From assembly GCF_001598855.1 (NCBI RefSeq), contig NZ_BCZS01000009.1, positions 107,563-171,562 on the forward strand: a stretch of DNA of 64,000 nucleotides. The letters are read 5' to 3'. Positions within the stretch are counted from its first letter, which is position 1, and each line of letters starts with the position of its first letter. Under the pieces are notes generated by a model, which made no database searches, was not told the origin of the DNA, and saw nothing but the letters and a program-made list of their open reading frames with translations. The translations under genes were made by a program, and so were the position numbers. Below are positions 18,730-26,672 of this stretch, piece after piece. The stretch is from Pluralibacter gergoviae ATCC 33028 = NBRC 105706 (GTDB lineage: Bacteria; Pseudomonadota; Gammaproteobacteria; Enterobacterales; Enterobacteriaceae).

Positions 18730-19532
18730 GGCTGACGTCCTTCTTGTCCGGCGACGAAGCGGGCCGCCACCGAACCAATACCTTCAATATGGGCTTCGAA
18801 ACGATCGCCCTCGTTAACGGCCACCATCGGGCCGAGCGCGCCGGTCAGGACGATATCGCCCGCGCGCAGCGGCTCGCCGAGGCTCGCCATTTTGCGCGCC
18901 AGCCAGACGGCGGCGTTGAGCGGATGGCCGAGACACTCGCTGCCCCGCCCGCTGGAAACCTCCTCCTGATTGCGGGTCATCCGCATGGCGCAGTTTTTCA
19001 GATCCAGCCCGTCCGGGCGCTGCGCCGGACCGCCGAGGACGTACACCCCGCAGGAGGCGTTGTCGGCCACGGTATCGACAAAGCCGATGGCCCAGTCGCG
19101 GATGCGGCTGCCCACCACTTCGAGAGCGGGCAGCACCAGGTCGATGGCGGCGTACAGCTCGTCAAAGGTGGTATCGCCGTGGGGAAGATCGCGCTTCAGG
19201 ACCAGGGCGATTTCTGCTTCGACTTTCGGCTGCAGTACCCGGGCAAAGGGCACGTCGGCGTTATCGCCATAGCACATGTCGGCAAACAGCGTGCCGAAGT
19301 CGGGCTGGTCAACGCCGAGCTGCTGCTGCACCTTCGGATGCGTCAGGCCGACCTTGCGGCCAACCACCCGCCGCCCGCGGGCAACGTGGTGTGCTACGTT
19401 AATGCGCTGAATGTCGTAGGCCATCTGCGCATTGTCGCTGCCGATAATGTCGCGCAGGGGGGCGATGGCCTGGCCGGAGGCTTCCGCTTCGCGCAGCTGC
19501 CGGGCCAGGTGTTCCGGGGAATTTGTTGTCAC
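18726..19532 (-). CDS. mhpD: 2-keto-4-pentenoate hydratase
   Basis: MhpD adds water to 2-hydroxypenta-2,4-dienoate, giving 4-hydroxy-2-oxopentanoate. The 268-residue protein carries the family stretch [18 protein letters not shown] near residue 55 and the metal-binding acidic residues of [11 protein letters not shown] and [11 protein letters not shown]. It overlaps mhpF by 4 bases and starts 9 bases after mhpC ends. Length matches E. coli MhpD. Confidence 0.96.
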   Translation of the reverse strand: MTTNSPEHLARQLREAEASGQAIAPLRDIIGSDNAQMAYDIQRINVAHHVARGRRVVGRKVGLTHPKVQQQLGVDQPDFGTLFADMCYGDNADVPFARVLQPKVEAEIALVLKRDLPHGDTTFDELYAAIDLVLPALEVVGSRIRDWAIGFVDTVADNASCGVYVLGGPAQRPDGLDLKNCAMRMTRNQEEVSSGRGSECLGHPLNAAVWLARKMASLGEPLRAGDIVLTGALGPMVAVNEGDRFEAHIEGIGSVAARFVAGQEGRQP

Positions 19533-19541
19533 GGCGTCTCC

Positions 19542-20408
19542 TTATGGACGGGCGAGGAAATCGAGCACCAGCTGGTTGAAGCTGTCCGCGTGCTCCCACT
19601 GCGCCCAGTGGCCGCAGTCGCGATAGATATGCAGTTCGGACCCGTTAATGCCCGCCAGCAGGCGCAGCCCGGCATCCATCGGCACGAAGCGGTCGTTGCG
19701 GCCCCAGACAATCAGCGTTTGGGCCTTAATTTCGCCCAGCCGCGGGGAGAAGTCCGGGAACTGCTTCGGATTGGCTTCGAGGCTTTTCACGAAGCTCTCC
19801 AGGTGATCTTTGCGCGCCAGCATGTTGTTGAGACGGGCTTCAAACAGCGCGTCCGTCAGATCGCGGGTGTCGAAGACGAAGATGTTCATCATCTTCTTGA
19901 GGTTCTCAATCGTCGGCTCACGGTAGAGCGCATTGAGCAACTTGATCCCTTCGGTGGGCATCGGCGTAAACAGGCTCATGCCGCCGGTTCCGCCGCCCAT
20001 CAGCACCAGCTTGCCGACGCGCTCGGGCCAGGTGAGGGTAAAGGCGACCGCGCTGTGGCCGCCCATCGAGTTGCCCAGCAGGTGCACTCTGGCAATATCC
20101 AGCTCGTCGATGACGCCTTTAAGAATGCGGGCGTTGAGATCCGAGCGGGAGCCGGTGTTGACGAAAGTGTCGCTCTTGCCCCAGCCGGGGCAGTCCACCA
20201 GGATCACCCGGTAGCCCGCCGCCACCAGCGGATCGATATTGCGGCTGAAGTTGGCCCAGCCGGTGGCGCCGGGGCCGGAGCCGTGCAGCATCACTACGGT
20301 TTCATCGCCGTGGCCGCAGTCGTTGACGTGGATACGCAGGGTCTGGCCGCCCTCCTCAATGTTAAGAAAGCGGCTGGTGTCGGATTCAATTTGCGGCTGA
20401 TAGCTCAT
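19542..20408 (-). CDS. mhpC: 2-hydroxy-6-oxonona-2,4-dienedioate hydrolase (C-C hydrolase)
   Basis: MhpC cleaves the ring-fission product into 2-hydroxypentadienoate and succinate (or fumarate). It is an alpha/beta hydrolase of 288 residues with oxyanion segment [11 protein letters not shown], nucleophile Ser114 in GNSMGG, an acid in WGRNDRFVP and the final His in [10 protein letters not shown]. The start chosen is the ATG of MSYQP, with a second ATG directly upstream (20411). A longer open frame to 20636 overlaps mhpB and is not used. Confidence 0.96.
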   Translation of the reverse strand: MSYQPQIESDTSRFLNIEEGGQTLRIHVNDCGHGDETVVMLHGSGPGATGWANFSRNIDPLVAAGYRVILVDCPGWGKSDTFVNTGSRSDLNARILKGVIDELDIARVHLLGNSMGGHSAVAFTLTWPERVGKLVLMGGGTGGMSLFTPMPTEGIKLLNALYREPTIENLKKMMNIFVFDTRDLTDALFEARLNNMLARKDHLESFVKSLEANPKQFPDFSPRLGEIKAQTLIVWGRNDRFVPMDAGLRLLAGINGSELHIYRDCGHWAQWEHADSFNQLVLDFLARP

Positions 20409-20424
20409 CATAATTTCCTTGTAT

Positions 20425-21369
20425 TCAGTTCTGTACAGCGGCGCTGAGGGAGCCAAAACCGGCGATCCACTCGGGGATCGGCCGGTAGTAGCGCCCCTCG
20501 CAGCGCCAGCTGCCGAAGGCGGACAGCGTCGCGAAGGCGGCCATCCAGGTTTTAATTTCGTGGGCGGATTTCCCGGCCATTGCCGACAGCGCCTCGTTGC
20601 TGACGGCGTCCAGCTCGTCAAGGCGGCCCTGCTCAAGCAGGGACATAAAGCGGGTGTCCCAGATGGGGTTCAGCGGGTGCAGGGAGTTCTGATCGTGGAC
20701 GAACTGCTTCGCCGCGCCGATCACCCGCTGCTGGCGCAGTTCGCGCTCGTCCGGCGGAAGGTGCTTGCCGCTGCCGAGCAGGCGGTCGCGCATATGCGCA
20801 TCGGCCTTCGCCAGTTCCGGCACCGGCGGCTGGTGGGAGAGACCCCCGGAGGCGAGGATCAGCACCCGCTTGTCGAGGGTAGTCAGGAAGCGGCCGACGG
20901 CCTCCCCGAGCATCCGGGTGCGGCGAAAGCCCGGCAGCGGCGCGGCGACGCCGTTGATAAACACCGGCAGCACCGGCAGCGTATCCAGCCCGCCGAGCAG
21001 GAACTCCAGCGGCTGGGCGAAGCCGTGATCCACCTGCATACAGTAGGAGAGCGCCAGATCGATGCCGTCGTCGATCACCGCGTGGGCGCAGGCTTCCGCC
21101 AGCGCCTTCGGCACCGGCAGCTCGCCGGCGGCGCTGGTGAAGTCGCCAATCGACGTGGCGCCGGCGCCTAAGCAGAAGGGCGGCATCACGTCGTAGAAAA
21201 AGCCGTTGTAGTGGTCCGGGGCGTAGAGCACCACCAGCTCGGGATCGAAGGCGGCAATGCGCGCCCGGGCGTCGGCGATGACGCCGTTGACTTCATCAAG
21301 CACCGCCTGCTCGGGGTCGACGTAGCCCACCAGCGGCGTGTGGGAGAGACAATGGAGATAAGCGTGCAT
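20425..21369 (-). CDS. mhpB: 2,3-dihydroxyphenylpropionate 1,2-dioxygenase
   Basis: MhpB is the extradiol ring-cleaving dioxygenase (class III, LigB type, Fe2+) acting on 2,3-dihydroxyphenylpropionate. The 314-residue protein starts [15 protein letters not shown] with the metal His residues and carries [17 protein letters not shown] and [13 protein letters not shown] with conserved His. The start is fixed by the family length; the open frame continues upstream into mhpA without a plausible start. One base separates it from mhpA. Confidence 0.96.
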   Translation of the reverse strand: MHAYLHCLSHTPLVGYVDPEQAVLDEVNGVIADARARIAAFDPELVVLYAPDHYNGFFYDVMPPFCLGAGATSIGDFTSAAGELPVPKALAEACAHAVIDDGIDLALSYCMQVDHGFAQPLEFLLGGLDTLPVLPVFINGVAAPLPGFRRTRMLGEAVGRFLTTLDKRVLILASGGLSHQPPVPELAKADAHMRDRLLGSGKHLPPDERELRQQRVIGAAKQFVHDQNSLHPLNPIWDTRFMSLLEQGRLDELDAVSNEALSAMAGKSAHEIKTWMAAFATLSAFGSWRCEGRYYRPIPEWIAGFGSLSAAVQN

Positions 21370-21370
21370 A

Positions 21371-23035
21371 TCAGGCCACCTTAGCAACAGAAACGGGAGC
21401 GGCGGCGGGCGCCAGGGAGACGGCGGCGGCCAGCGCCTCCAGCCGCTCGCCCACGGTTTGCGGGATGGCGACGGTGGCGACGAAGCGGTCGGGGCGCAGC
21501 ACCGCAATAGAACAGTTGTGCCGGGCGAACCAGCCGCGCAGCCGGTTCTGGGTGTCGCCGACGCGGATAGCGCCGGGGAAATTGTCCTGATCCCGGCGGA
21601 TCTGTACCTCGGGCACCACCTGAATAAAGCGCACCCCGGCGGCCTGCCAGCGGGCGATCTGCGCTTCGCTCAGCCCCCACTGCGGGTTGCAGCCCCAGGC
21701 GACAACGGCAAAGTTAGCGCCGATAACATCGTCCAGCAGCGCGATGGAGCCGTCCTCCAGGGTCACCTTCGGCTGGATAAACATTTTGCCCACCGGCGAG
21801 GTTTTACCTTCGCCGCGCATCAGCAGCGCCCCTTCCCGGTACTGAGGCATCGGCTTAAAGCGCATCTCAAGGAAGTAGCGCTTCACCGGCGGCAGGTAGT
21901 TCAGCGCCCAGGAGATACCGTCGCGCAGCGCGCCGTGCCAGCGCTTCGCCGGCGCCAGCACGTTGCCCGCGGTCACCGACAGATCGATCATCGCCTTCGC
22001 GTGATCCCGACGCTCCTGCTGGTAGGTGTCGAGCAGCCGGCTGTCCGCCGTGCCGTTCACCACCATCGCCAGCTTCCAGGCGAGGTTAAAAGCGTCGCGC
22101 ATTCCGCTGTTGTAGCCCTGGCCCTGCCAGACCGGCATGATGTGCGCGGCGTCGCCCGCCAGCAGCACGCGGTCAACGCGAAAGCGCTCGGCGATGCGGG
22201 CGTTGTGGGTGTAGACCCGCTGGCGGATCAGCTCCACGCGATCCGGATTGGGCAGCACCTTGCTCAGCAGCTTGCGCATATTCTCCGGCTCGCTGAGCCG
22301 GGCCTCGGTCTCTCCCGGCATTACCATAAATTCAAAGCGGCGCACGCCGTGGGGCAGGGCGGCGGAAACGTAGGGGCGCACCGGATCGCAGCACAGGTAG
22401 ACGTGCGGGGTCGCCAGCGGATCGTTGGCGATATCAATAACGATCCACTGGTTAGGGGCGGTTTTGCCTTCGAAAGGAATATTCAGGGTGCGGCGAATAA
22501 AGCTGCCGCCGCCGTCGCAGGCCACCAGCCAGTCGGCCTGCACCGTTTCGCGCTCGCCGCCGGGGCCTTTCAGGTGCAGGGTCACTTCGTCCGCGGACTG
22601 GCTGAAGCTTTCCACCTCCCGGGAGAAGAGGCAGCGCACGTTGGGGAAGCGGCTCAGCCCCTCGTACATCACCGCATCGACCTGGGGCTGGATGAAGGCG
22701 TTGCGCCGCGACCAGCCGAACTCGTCGGTCATCGGCTGAATATCGGCGAAGCAGCGCCCCTTCGGAGTCAGGAAGCGCATGGCGTGCCACGGCGTGGTGT
22801 GGGGCAGCACGTTCTCAATCAGCCCGACGGACTGCATCGCCCGCAGGGATTCATCGTCAATGCCGATGGCTCGGGGGTAGTCGATCAGCGTATCGAGCTT
22901 CTCGATCACCAGCACCTCGACGCCCGCCTGGCCCAGGTAGTTCGCCATCATCAGGCCGACCGGACCTGCGCCGACGATGGCAACCTGAACCTTGCCGGTC
23001 GCGCTGTTGTTTTCTTTCACGTTGCTGTAGGGCAT
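21371..23035 (-). CDS. mhpA: 3-(3-hydroxyphenyl)propionate 2-hydroxylase (FAD monooxygenase)
   Basis: MhpA hydroxylates 3-(3-hydroxyphenyl)propionate to the 2,3-dihydroxy form with NADH and O2. The 554-residue protein has the FAD Rossmann motif [19 protein letters not shown] near residue 19, the DG motif [14 protein letters not shown] (about 168-181) and the second FAD motif [19 protein letters not shown] (about 294-312), as in PheA/TfdB hydroxylases. It is the first gene of the operon, transcribed away from mhpR, with an operator in the gap. Confidence 0.97.
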   Translation of the reverse strand: MPYSNVKENNSATGKVQVAIVGAGPVGLMMANYLGQAGVEVLVIEKLDTLIDYPRAIGIDDESLRAMQSVGLIENVLPHTTPWHAMRFLTPKGRCFADIQPMTDEFGWSRRNAFIQPQVDAVMYEGLSRFPNVRCLFSREVESFSQSADEVTLHLKGPGGERETVQADWLVACDGGGSFIRRTLNIPFEGKTAPNQWIVIDIANDPLATPHVYLCCDPVRPYVSAALPHGVRRFEFMVMPGETEARLSEPENMRKLLSKVLPNPDRVELIRQRVYTHNARIAERFRVDRVLLAGDAAHIMPVWQGQGYNSGMRDAFNLAWKLAMVVNGTADSRLLDTYQQERRDHAKAMIDLSVTAGNVLAPAKRWHGALRDGISWALNYLPPVKRYFLEMRFKPMPQYREGALLMRGEGKTSPVGKMFIQPKVTLEDGSIALLDDVIGANFAVVAWGCNPQWGLSEAQIARWQAAGVRFIQVVPEVQIRRDQDNFPGAIRVGDTQNRLRGWFARHNCSIAVLRPDRFVATVAIPQTVGERLEALAAAVSLAPAAAPVSVAKVA

Positions 23036-23117
23036 ATGTTACTCACTTGTTAATATTTTTATTGTTTGTGGAGTATATGAGCCGCATTTTTGCCCTACAA
23101 TGAAAAGTGGGTCTGCT

Positions 23118-23132
23118 GTGCACCAGGTGCAC
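23118..23132. promoter_or_regulatory. MhpR operator between mhpA and mhpR
   Basis: GTGCACC-A-GGTGCAC is a perfect palindrome in the 132-base mhpA-mhpR gap. The E. coli MhpR site is the same GGTGCACC-type palindrome, bound with 3-hydroxyphenylpropionate to activate mhpA. It lies 83 bases before mhpA and 36 before mhpR, so it can serve both. Confidence 0.9.
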
Positions 23133-23167
23133 TTAACTGTTTTAAAAGGTTTTTCAGGAGGGTTTTA

Positions 23168-24019
23168 ATGGCGAATGACGGCGGGGCCGACTATAAAACC
23201 GTTCGCGGCCTGACCCGCGGACTGGCGCTACTCAACGCGCTGAATCGGTTAGACGGCGGAGCGGGCATTGCCGAGTTGAGCGAGCTCACAAATTTGCACC
23301 GCACTACCGTTCGCCGGCTGCTGGAGACGCTGCAGGAGGAGGGCTACGTGCGGCGCAGCCGGTCAGACGACAGCTACCGGCTGACGCTGAAGGTGCGTGA
23401 ACTGAGCGAGGGCTTCCGCGACGAGCAGTGGATCTCCGCCATCGCCGCGCCGCTGCTCGGCAAGCTGCTGCAGGAGGTGGTCTGGCCGACGGATCTCACC
23501 ACCCTCGACGTCGACGCGATGGTGGTGCGGGAAACCACCCACCGCTTCAGCCGCCTGTCGTTTCACCGCTCGATGGTGGGCCGGCGCCTGCCTCTGCTGC
23601 AGACGGCTTCCGGCCTGACCTGGCTGGCCTTCTGCCCCGATCACGAGCGCGAAGAGCTGATCTCCCTGCTGGCCGCCCGCGAGGAACCGGAATACCGGCT
23701 GGCGCGCGAGCCGCTGCGCCTCGGAAGCCTCCTGCGGCGCATCCGGCAAAACGGCTACGGCGAAAACTACATGACCTGGCAGCAGGAGCAGAAAATTGCC
23801 TCCATTGCCGTGCCGGTGTGCGGCGAAGGGGGGGCTATCGCCGTGCTCAACCTGGTCTATATCGCGCAGGCGATGAGTATTGAGCAAGCCGCCGGGCGCT
23901 ACCTCGGCGCGCTGCAGGCGACGGCGGGGAAAATTGAGGCGGGGATCCGGGCGTCCGCCGGAGCGCAGCAGGCGATGGAAGCCGCGCATGGCGAGGGCGG
24001 CGATAAAGGCGTATTATAA
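23168..24019 (+). CDS. mhpR: IclR-family activator of the mhp operon
   Basis: MhpR activates mhpABCDFE-T when 3-hydroxyphenylpropionate is present. The 283-residue protein has an N-terminal winged helix (AELSELTNLHRTTVRRLLET, about residues 35-55) and a C-terminal IclR effector domain with TDLTTLDVDAMVVRETTH and WLAFCPDH. The ATG at 23168 follows a strong AGGAGG site; an in-frame extension upstream to 23090 would run through the operator and is rejected. Compared with E. coli it is slightly longer at both ends. Confidence 0.95.
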   Translation: MANDGGADYKTVRGLTRGLALLNALNRLDGGAGIAELSELTNLHRTTVRRLLETLQEEGYVRRSRSDDSYRLTLKVRELSEGFRDEQWISAIAAPLLGKLLQEVVWPTDLTTLDVDAMVVRETTHRFSRLSFHRSMVGRRLPLLQTASGLTWLAFCPDHEREELISLLAAREEPEYRLAREPLRLGSLLRRIRQNGYGENYMTWQQEQKIASIAVPVCGEGGAIAVLNLVYIAQAMSIEQAAGRYLGALQATAGKIEAGIRASAGAQQAMEAAHGEGGDKGVL

Positions 24020-24028
24020 ATGCGTCTT
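24018..24028 (-). promoter_or_regulatory. NsrR-like half-site before ygbA
   Basis: On the minus strand the bases read AAGACGCATTT, one mismatch from the NsrR core AAGATGCATTT. The site overlaps the mhpR stop codon and a TATAAA that could be the -10 of a ygbA promoter. In E. coli ygbA is a nitric-oxide-induced NsrR target, which supports the reading. Confidence 0.5.
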
Positions 24029-24048
24029 TACTCTCCAGGAGCCCTGCC

Positions 24049-24393
24049 ATGTCCGCCAACCGCATCCCGCGCGAAAAGCTCACCATCCGCCGGATGATCG
24101 CTCTCTACGCCAATACTTGCCCGCAGGCGCTCCCCGATGCCGCCCACTACGCGGCGCTGAACGCCTACGCCGATAAGCGCCTCGATAAGTGCGTCTTTGG
24201 CGAACAGAAGCCCGCCTGCAAGCAGTGCCCGGTGCACTGCTATCAGCCCGCGAAGCGCGAAGAGATGAAGCAGATCATGCGCTGGGCCGGGCCGCGGATG
24301 CTGTGGCGGCATCCGATCCTGACCGTGCGCCATCTGATTGACGACCGCCGCCCGGTGCCCGAGCTGCCGGAGAAGTACCGGCCGAAAAAGTAG
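24049..24393 (+). CDS. ygbA: YgbA, nitrous-oxide-stimulated promoter family protein
   Basis: This is a 114-residue protein of the YgbA family, named after a nitrous-oxide-stimulated promoter. It has a basic N-terminal part and a Cys cluster CVFGEQKPACKQCPVHC (about residues 47-63) that could hold a metal or Fe-S cluster, then PRMLWRHPILTVRHL. In E. coli ygbA lies directly between fhlA and mutS; here it keeps that zone but is separated from mutS by the mhp block and from fhlA by three genes. It is induced by NO in E. coli; its molecular role is not settled. Confidence 0.9.
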   Translation: MSANRIPREKLTIRRMIALYANTCPQALPDAAHYAALNAYADKRLDKCVFGEQKPACKQCPVHCYQPAKREEMKQIMRWAGPRMLWRHPILTVRHLIDDRRPVPELPEKYRPKK

Positions 24394-24394
24394 C

Positions 24395-25222
24395 CTACAG
24401 CGTGCGGCAGTGGCGCCGGTACTCCGTCGGCGAGCGCGCGGTGTGCCGGCGGAACAGCCGGCAGAAGTAGTTGCTATCCTCAAACCCGCAGCGGTGGGCA
24501 ATCTCTTTAATTTTCATGTCGTAGCCGCGCAGCAGCTTTTTGGCCTGCTCAAGGCGTACCGCCGTCAGGTAATCGTTAAAGCCGGTCTGGCCCGCCTTCT
24601 GGAACAGATGCGACAGGTAGTTGGGCGTGATGTGAAAGCGCTTCGCCACGCTGTCGCGGCTGAGCGACTGGCCTGCATTATCGTCCACGTACTCCTGAAT
24701 CGCCCGCAGCAGCGCCTGGCTTTTGCTGATGCTCGCCGGGAGGTGGGTCAGCTGATCGACGCAGTGGCTGATAAGCCCGGCGAAGGTCAGCCGCAGCGTC
24801 GGTTCGGCGGGCAGCAGGGCCAGTTCGTTCATCGCCATCAGCAGATAGGAGCCGACGCGCGGCCCCAGGCGCGCCACGTGCTGTTTGCTGATGCTCTCCA
24901 TGCCTTTGCCGCTCCAGCGCTGCAGGCTGAAGCCGAGCTTCTGCTTGCTGAACAGGATGCTGAGCGTCAGGGCGGGCGCGTCCCACTGCGGCAGATTCCA
25001 GCGCCCGGCCGGAATGTAGAGCGCCTGCTGCGCCCGCAGGCGGTCGTCTCCGGCGGGCAGGCAGCCGTCGCGCACCTCGCCCTCCAGCACGATTTCCAGC
25101 CGGGGAAAGGGGACGCACATCGACAGCGCCGGGGCGGGCGGGCGCTGAACGGGAAAACGTACGCTCCAGCGTCCCGGCTGCGCGGCTATCCCGCGCAGCA
25201 GGTCAACCAGCGGTTCTGACAT
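24395..25222 (-). CDS. AraC/XylS-family regulator
   Basis: The 275-residue protein ends in the two-helix-turn-helix AraC domain (about 175-270): DSVAKRFHITPNYLSHLFQK, then IKEIAHRCGFEDSNYFCRLFRR. The N-terminal part is probably a ligand-binding cupin-like domain. The start at 25222 has an AAGGAG site nearby; an upstream in-frame ATG at 25261 lacks one. It is divergent from the PhyH-type dioxygenase at 25381 and tail-to-tail with ygbA. Its target is most likely that dioxygenase; the signal is unknown. Confidence 0.85.
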   Translation of the reverse strand: MSEPLVDLLRGIAAQPGRWSVRFPVQRPPAPALSMCVPFPRLEIVLEGEVRDGCLPAGDDRLRAQQALYIPAGRWNLPQWDAPALTLSILFSKQKLGFSLQRWSGKGMESISKQHVARLGPRVGSYLLMAMNELALLPAEPTLRLTFAGLISHCVDQLTHLPASISKSQALLRAIQEYVDDNAGQSLSRDSVAKRFHITPNYLSHLFQKAGQTGFNDYLTAVRLEQAKKLLRGYDMKIKEIAHRCGFEDSNYFCRLFRRHTARSPTEYRRHCRTL

Positions 25223-25380
25223 GCTCTGCTCCTTAATTATCTGGACTATGCGCCGCCTCACGCTTTCGCATTAAGAGCACAATCGTCCAGTTTTGCGTAT
25301 CTCTCTCATACAGAATCCGCCGTCTCTTTGCAGTATTTTTACTCGTATGTTGTGAAATGGTTAACGTAAAGAGGTGCGAG

Positions 25381-26148
25381 ATGGAGAAGCAGGCAGAAGT
25401 ATGGCTGGAAGCGCTCGGCGCAGGGGCCGAACTGACGGCAAAGATGCGCGATGAGCTGGATACCCTGGGCTATACCGTTGTGGAGGGCGTTGCCGACGCG
25501 GCCTGGCTGGCGGCAATGCGCGAGCGCCTCGATGCCCTGGTGGTGGAAGAGGGCGATAACCTGGCGATAGAGCATCACCAGGAGGCGACCGCGACCCGCA
25601 TCGCCAACCTGGTTAACAAGGGCGTCGTGTGGGAGAAAGTGTGGTGCCATCCGCTGATCCTCTCGGCCTGCCGCTACGTCTTCAACGGCGAATTTAAGCT
25701 CTCCAGCCTCAACGCCCGCGAGGCGCTGCGCGACGGCGGCCATCAGCCCCTGCACGCCGACTGGAAGCGGCCGCGCGCGGATTTTCCGAAGGTGCATCTG
25801 GTCAATACCATCTGGGCTATTGACGATCTCAGCGCCGCCAACGGCGCGCCGAGGATTGTTCCCGCCACCCACCTGCGCCGCGAGCTGCCGGAAGAGGCGC
25901 TGGCGGATGTCGATGCGCCGCACCCTGACGAAGTGATTTTTGAGGCCCCGGCGGGCAGCGTGATGATCTATAACGCCCACGCCTGGCACGGCGGCACGCG
26001 CAACGCGGAGGGCAGCCGCCGCCGGGTGCTGCACGGGCTCTATATTGACCGGAATGATGTCGCCCAGCAGGACCAGCGCCGCTGGCTGAGGCCGGAAACC
26101 GCCGGGCGCTTAACCCCGGCGCAGAAGTGGCTGCTGGACGTGGAGTAG
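25381..26148 (+). CDS. Phytanoyl-CoA dioxygenase (PhyH) family Fe(II)/2-oxoglutarate enzyme
   Basis: The 255-residue protein carries the PhyH facial triad pattern: His-Ala-Asp in LHADWKRPRADFP (about residues 126-138) and a distal His in NAHAWHGGTRN followed by Arg in RRRVLHGLY (about 202-228). TIWAIDDLSAANGAPRIVPATH is the typical middle strand. Such enzymes hydroxylate small molecules using O2, Fe(II) and 2-oxoglutarate; the substrate cannot be read here. The start follows AAAGAGG. The divergent AraC gene is its likely regulator. Nothing else nearby points to a pathway. Confidence 0.82.
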   Translation: MEKQAEVWLEALGAGAELTAKMRDELDTLGYTVVEGVADAAWLAAMRERLDALVVEEGDNLAIEHHQEATATRIANLVNKGVVWEKVWCHPLILSACRYVFNGEFKLSSLNAREALRDGGHQPLHADWKRPRADFPKVHLVNTIWAIDDLSAANGAPRIVPATHLRRELPEEALADVDAPHPDEVIFEAPAGSVMIYNAHAWHGGTRNAEGSRRRVLHGLYIDRNDVAQQDQRRWLRPETAGRLTPAQKWLLDVE

Positions 26149-26194
26149 AAAGACGCCCGGCGAAAGGGCGGCGCCAGCGCCGTAATTTACGCTA

Positions 26195-26623
26195 TCAGGC
26201 GCGGGTGGCGATCAGAATAGCCGACGCCTTTACCAGGGCAATGACCCGGCTGCCCGCTGCCAGCTTCATCTCATGCTGGCTTTCGTTGGTGATCACCGCC
26301 ACCAGTTCAAATCCGGCGTCGGTTTTAATATGCACCGTGGCGTTTACCGCCCCTTCGGTCACCTGCGAGACGCTGCCGGCAAACTGGTTGCGGGCGGAGA
26401 ATTTCAGCCCGCAGTCCTCTGAGGCGAGCGTCACCCACGGCGCCTTAATCAGCGCGATGGCCTCTTTTCCCGCCGCCAGGCCCAGCGCCTCGCGGCTGCT
26501 GTGGGTGACGATGGCGACAAGCTTCGCGCCGCCGTCGAGGGTCAGTTCAATTTCATCGTTTACCGCGCCGGTTTCTACGGCGCTGACCTTACCGGCCAGC
26601 TGATTGCGTGCTGATACAGACAT
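26195..26623 (-). CDS. Molbindin, tandem Mop/TOBE domain protein (ModG-like)
   Basis: The 142-residue protein is two copies of a molybdate-binding Mop domain: SARNQLAGKVSAVETGAVND at the start and SARNQFAGSVSQVTEGAVNA about 70 residues later. Such molbindins store or buffer molybdate in the cytoplasm. The gene begins 49 bases downstream of fhlA on the same strand, so it may be read through from fhlA. FdhF is a molybdenum enzyme activated by FhlA, so the placement makes sense. An upstream TTG-initiated extension is rejected because a GGAGG site precedes the chosen ATG. Confidence 0.9.
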   Translation of the reverse strand: MSVSARNQLAGKVSAVETGAVNDEIELTLDGGAKLVAIVTHSSREALGLAAGKEAIALIKAPWVTLASEDCGLKFSARNQFAGSVSQVTEGAVNATVHIKTDAGFELVAVITNESQHEMKLAAGSRVIALVKASAILIATRA

Positions 26624-26672
26624 ACTGCCTCCATTCTGTGGGTGATACGTTGTTATAGACCGTGCGGGCCGA

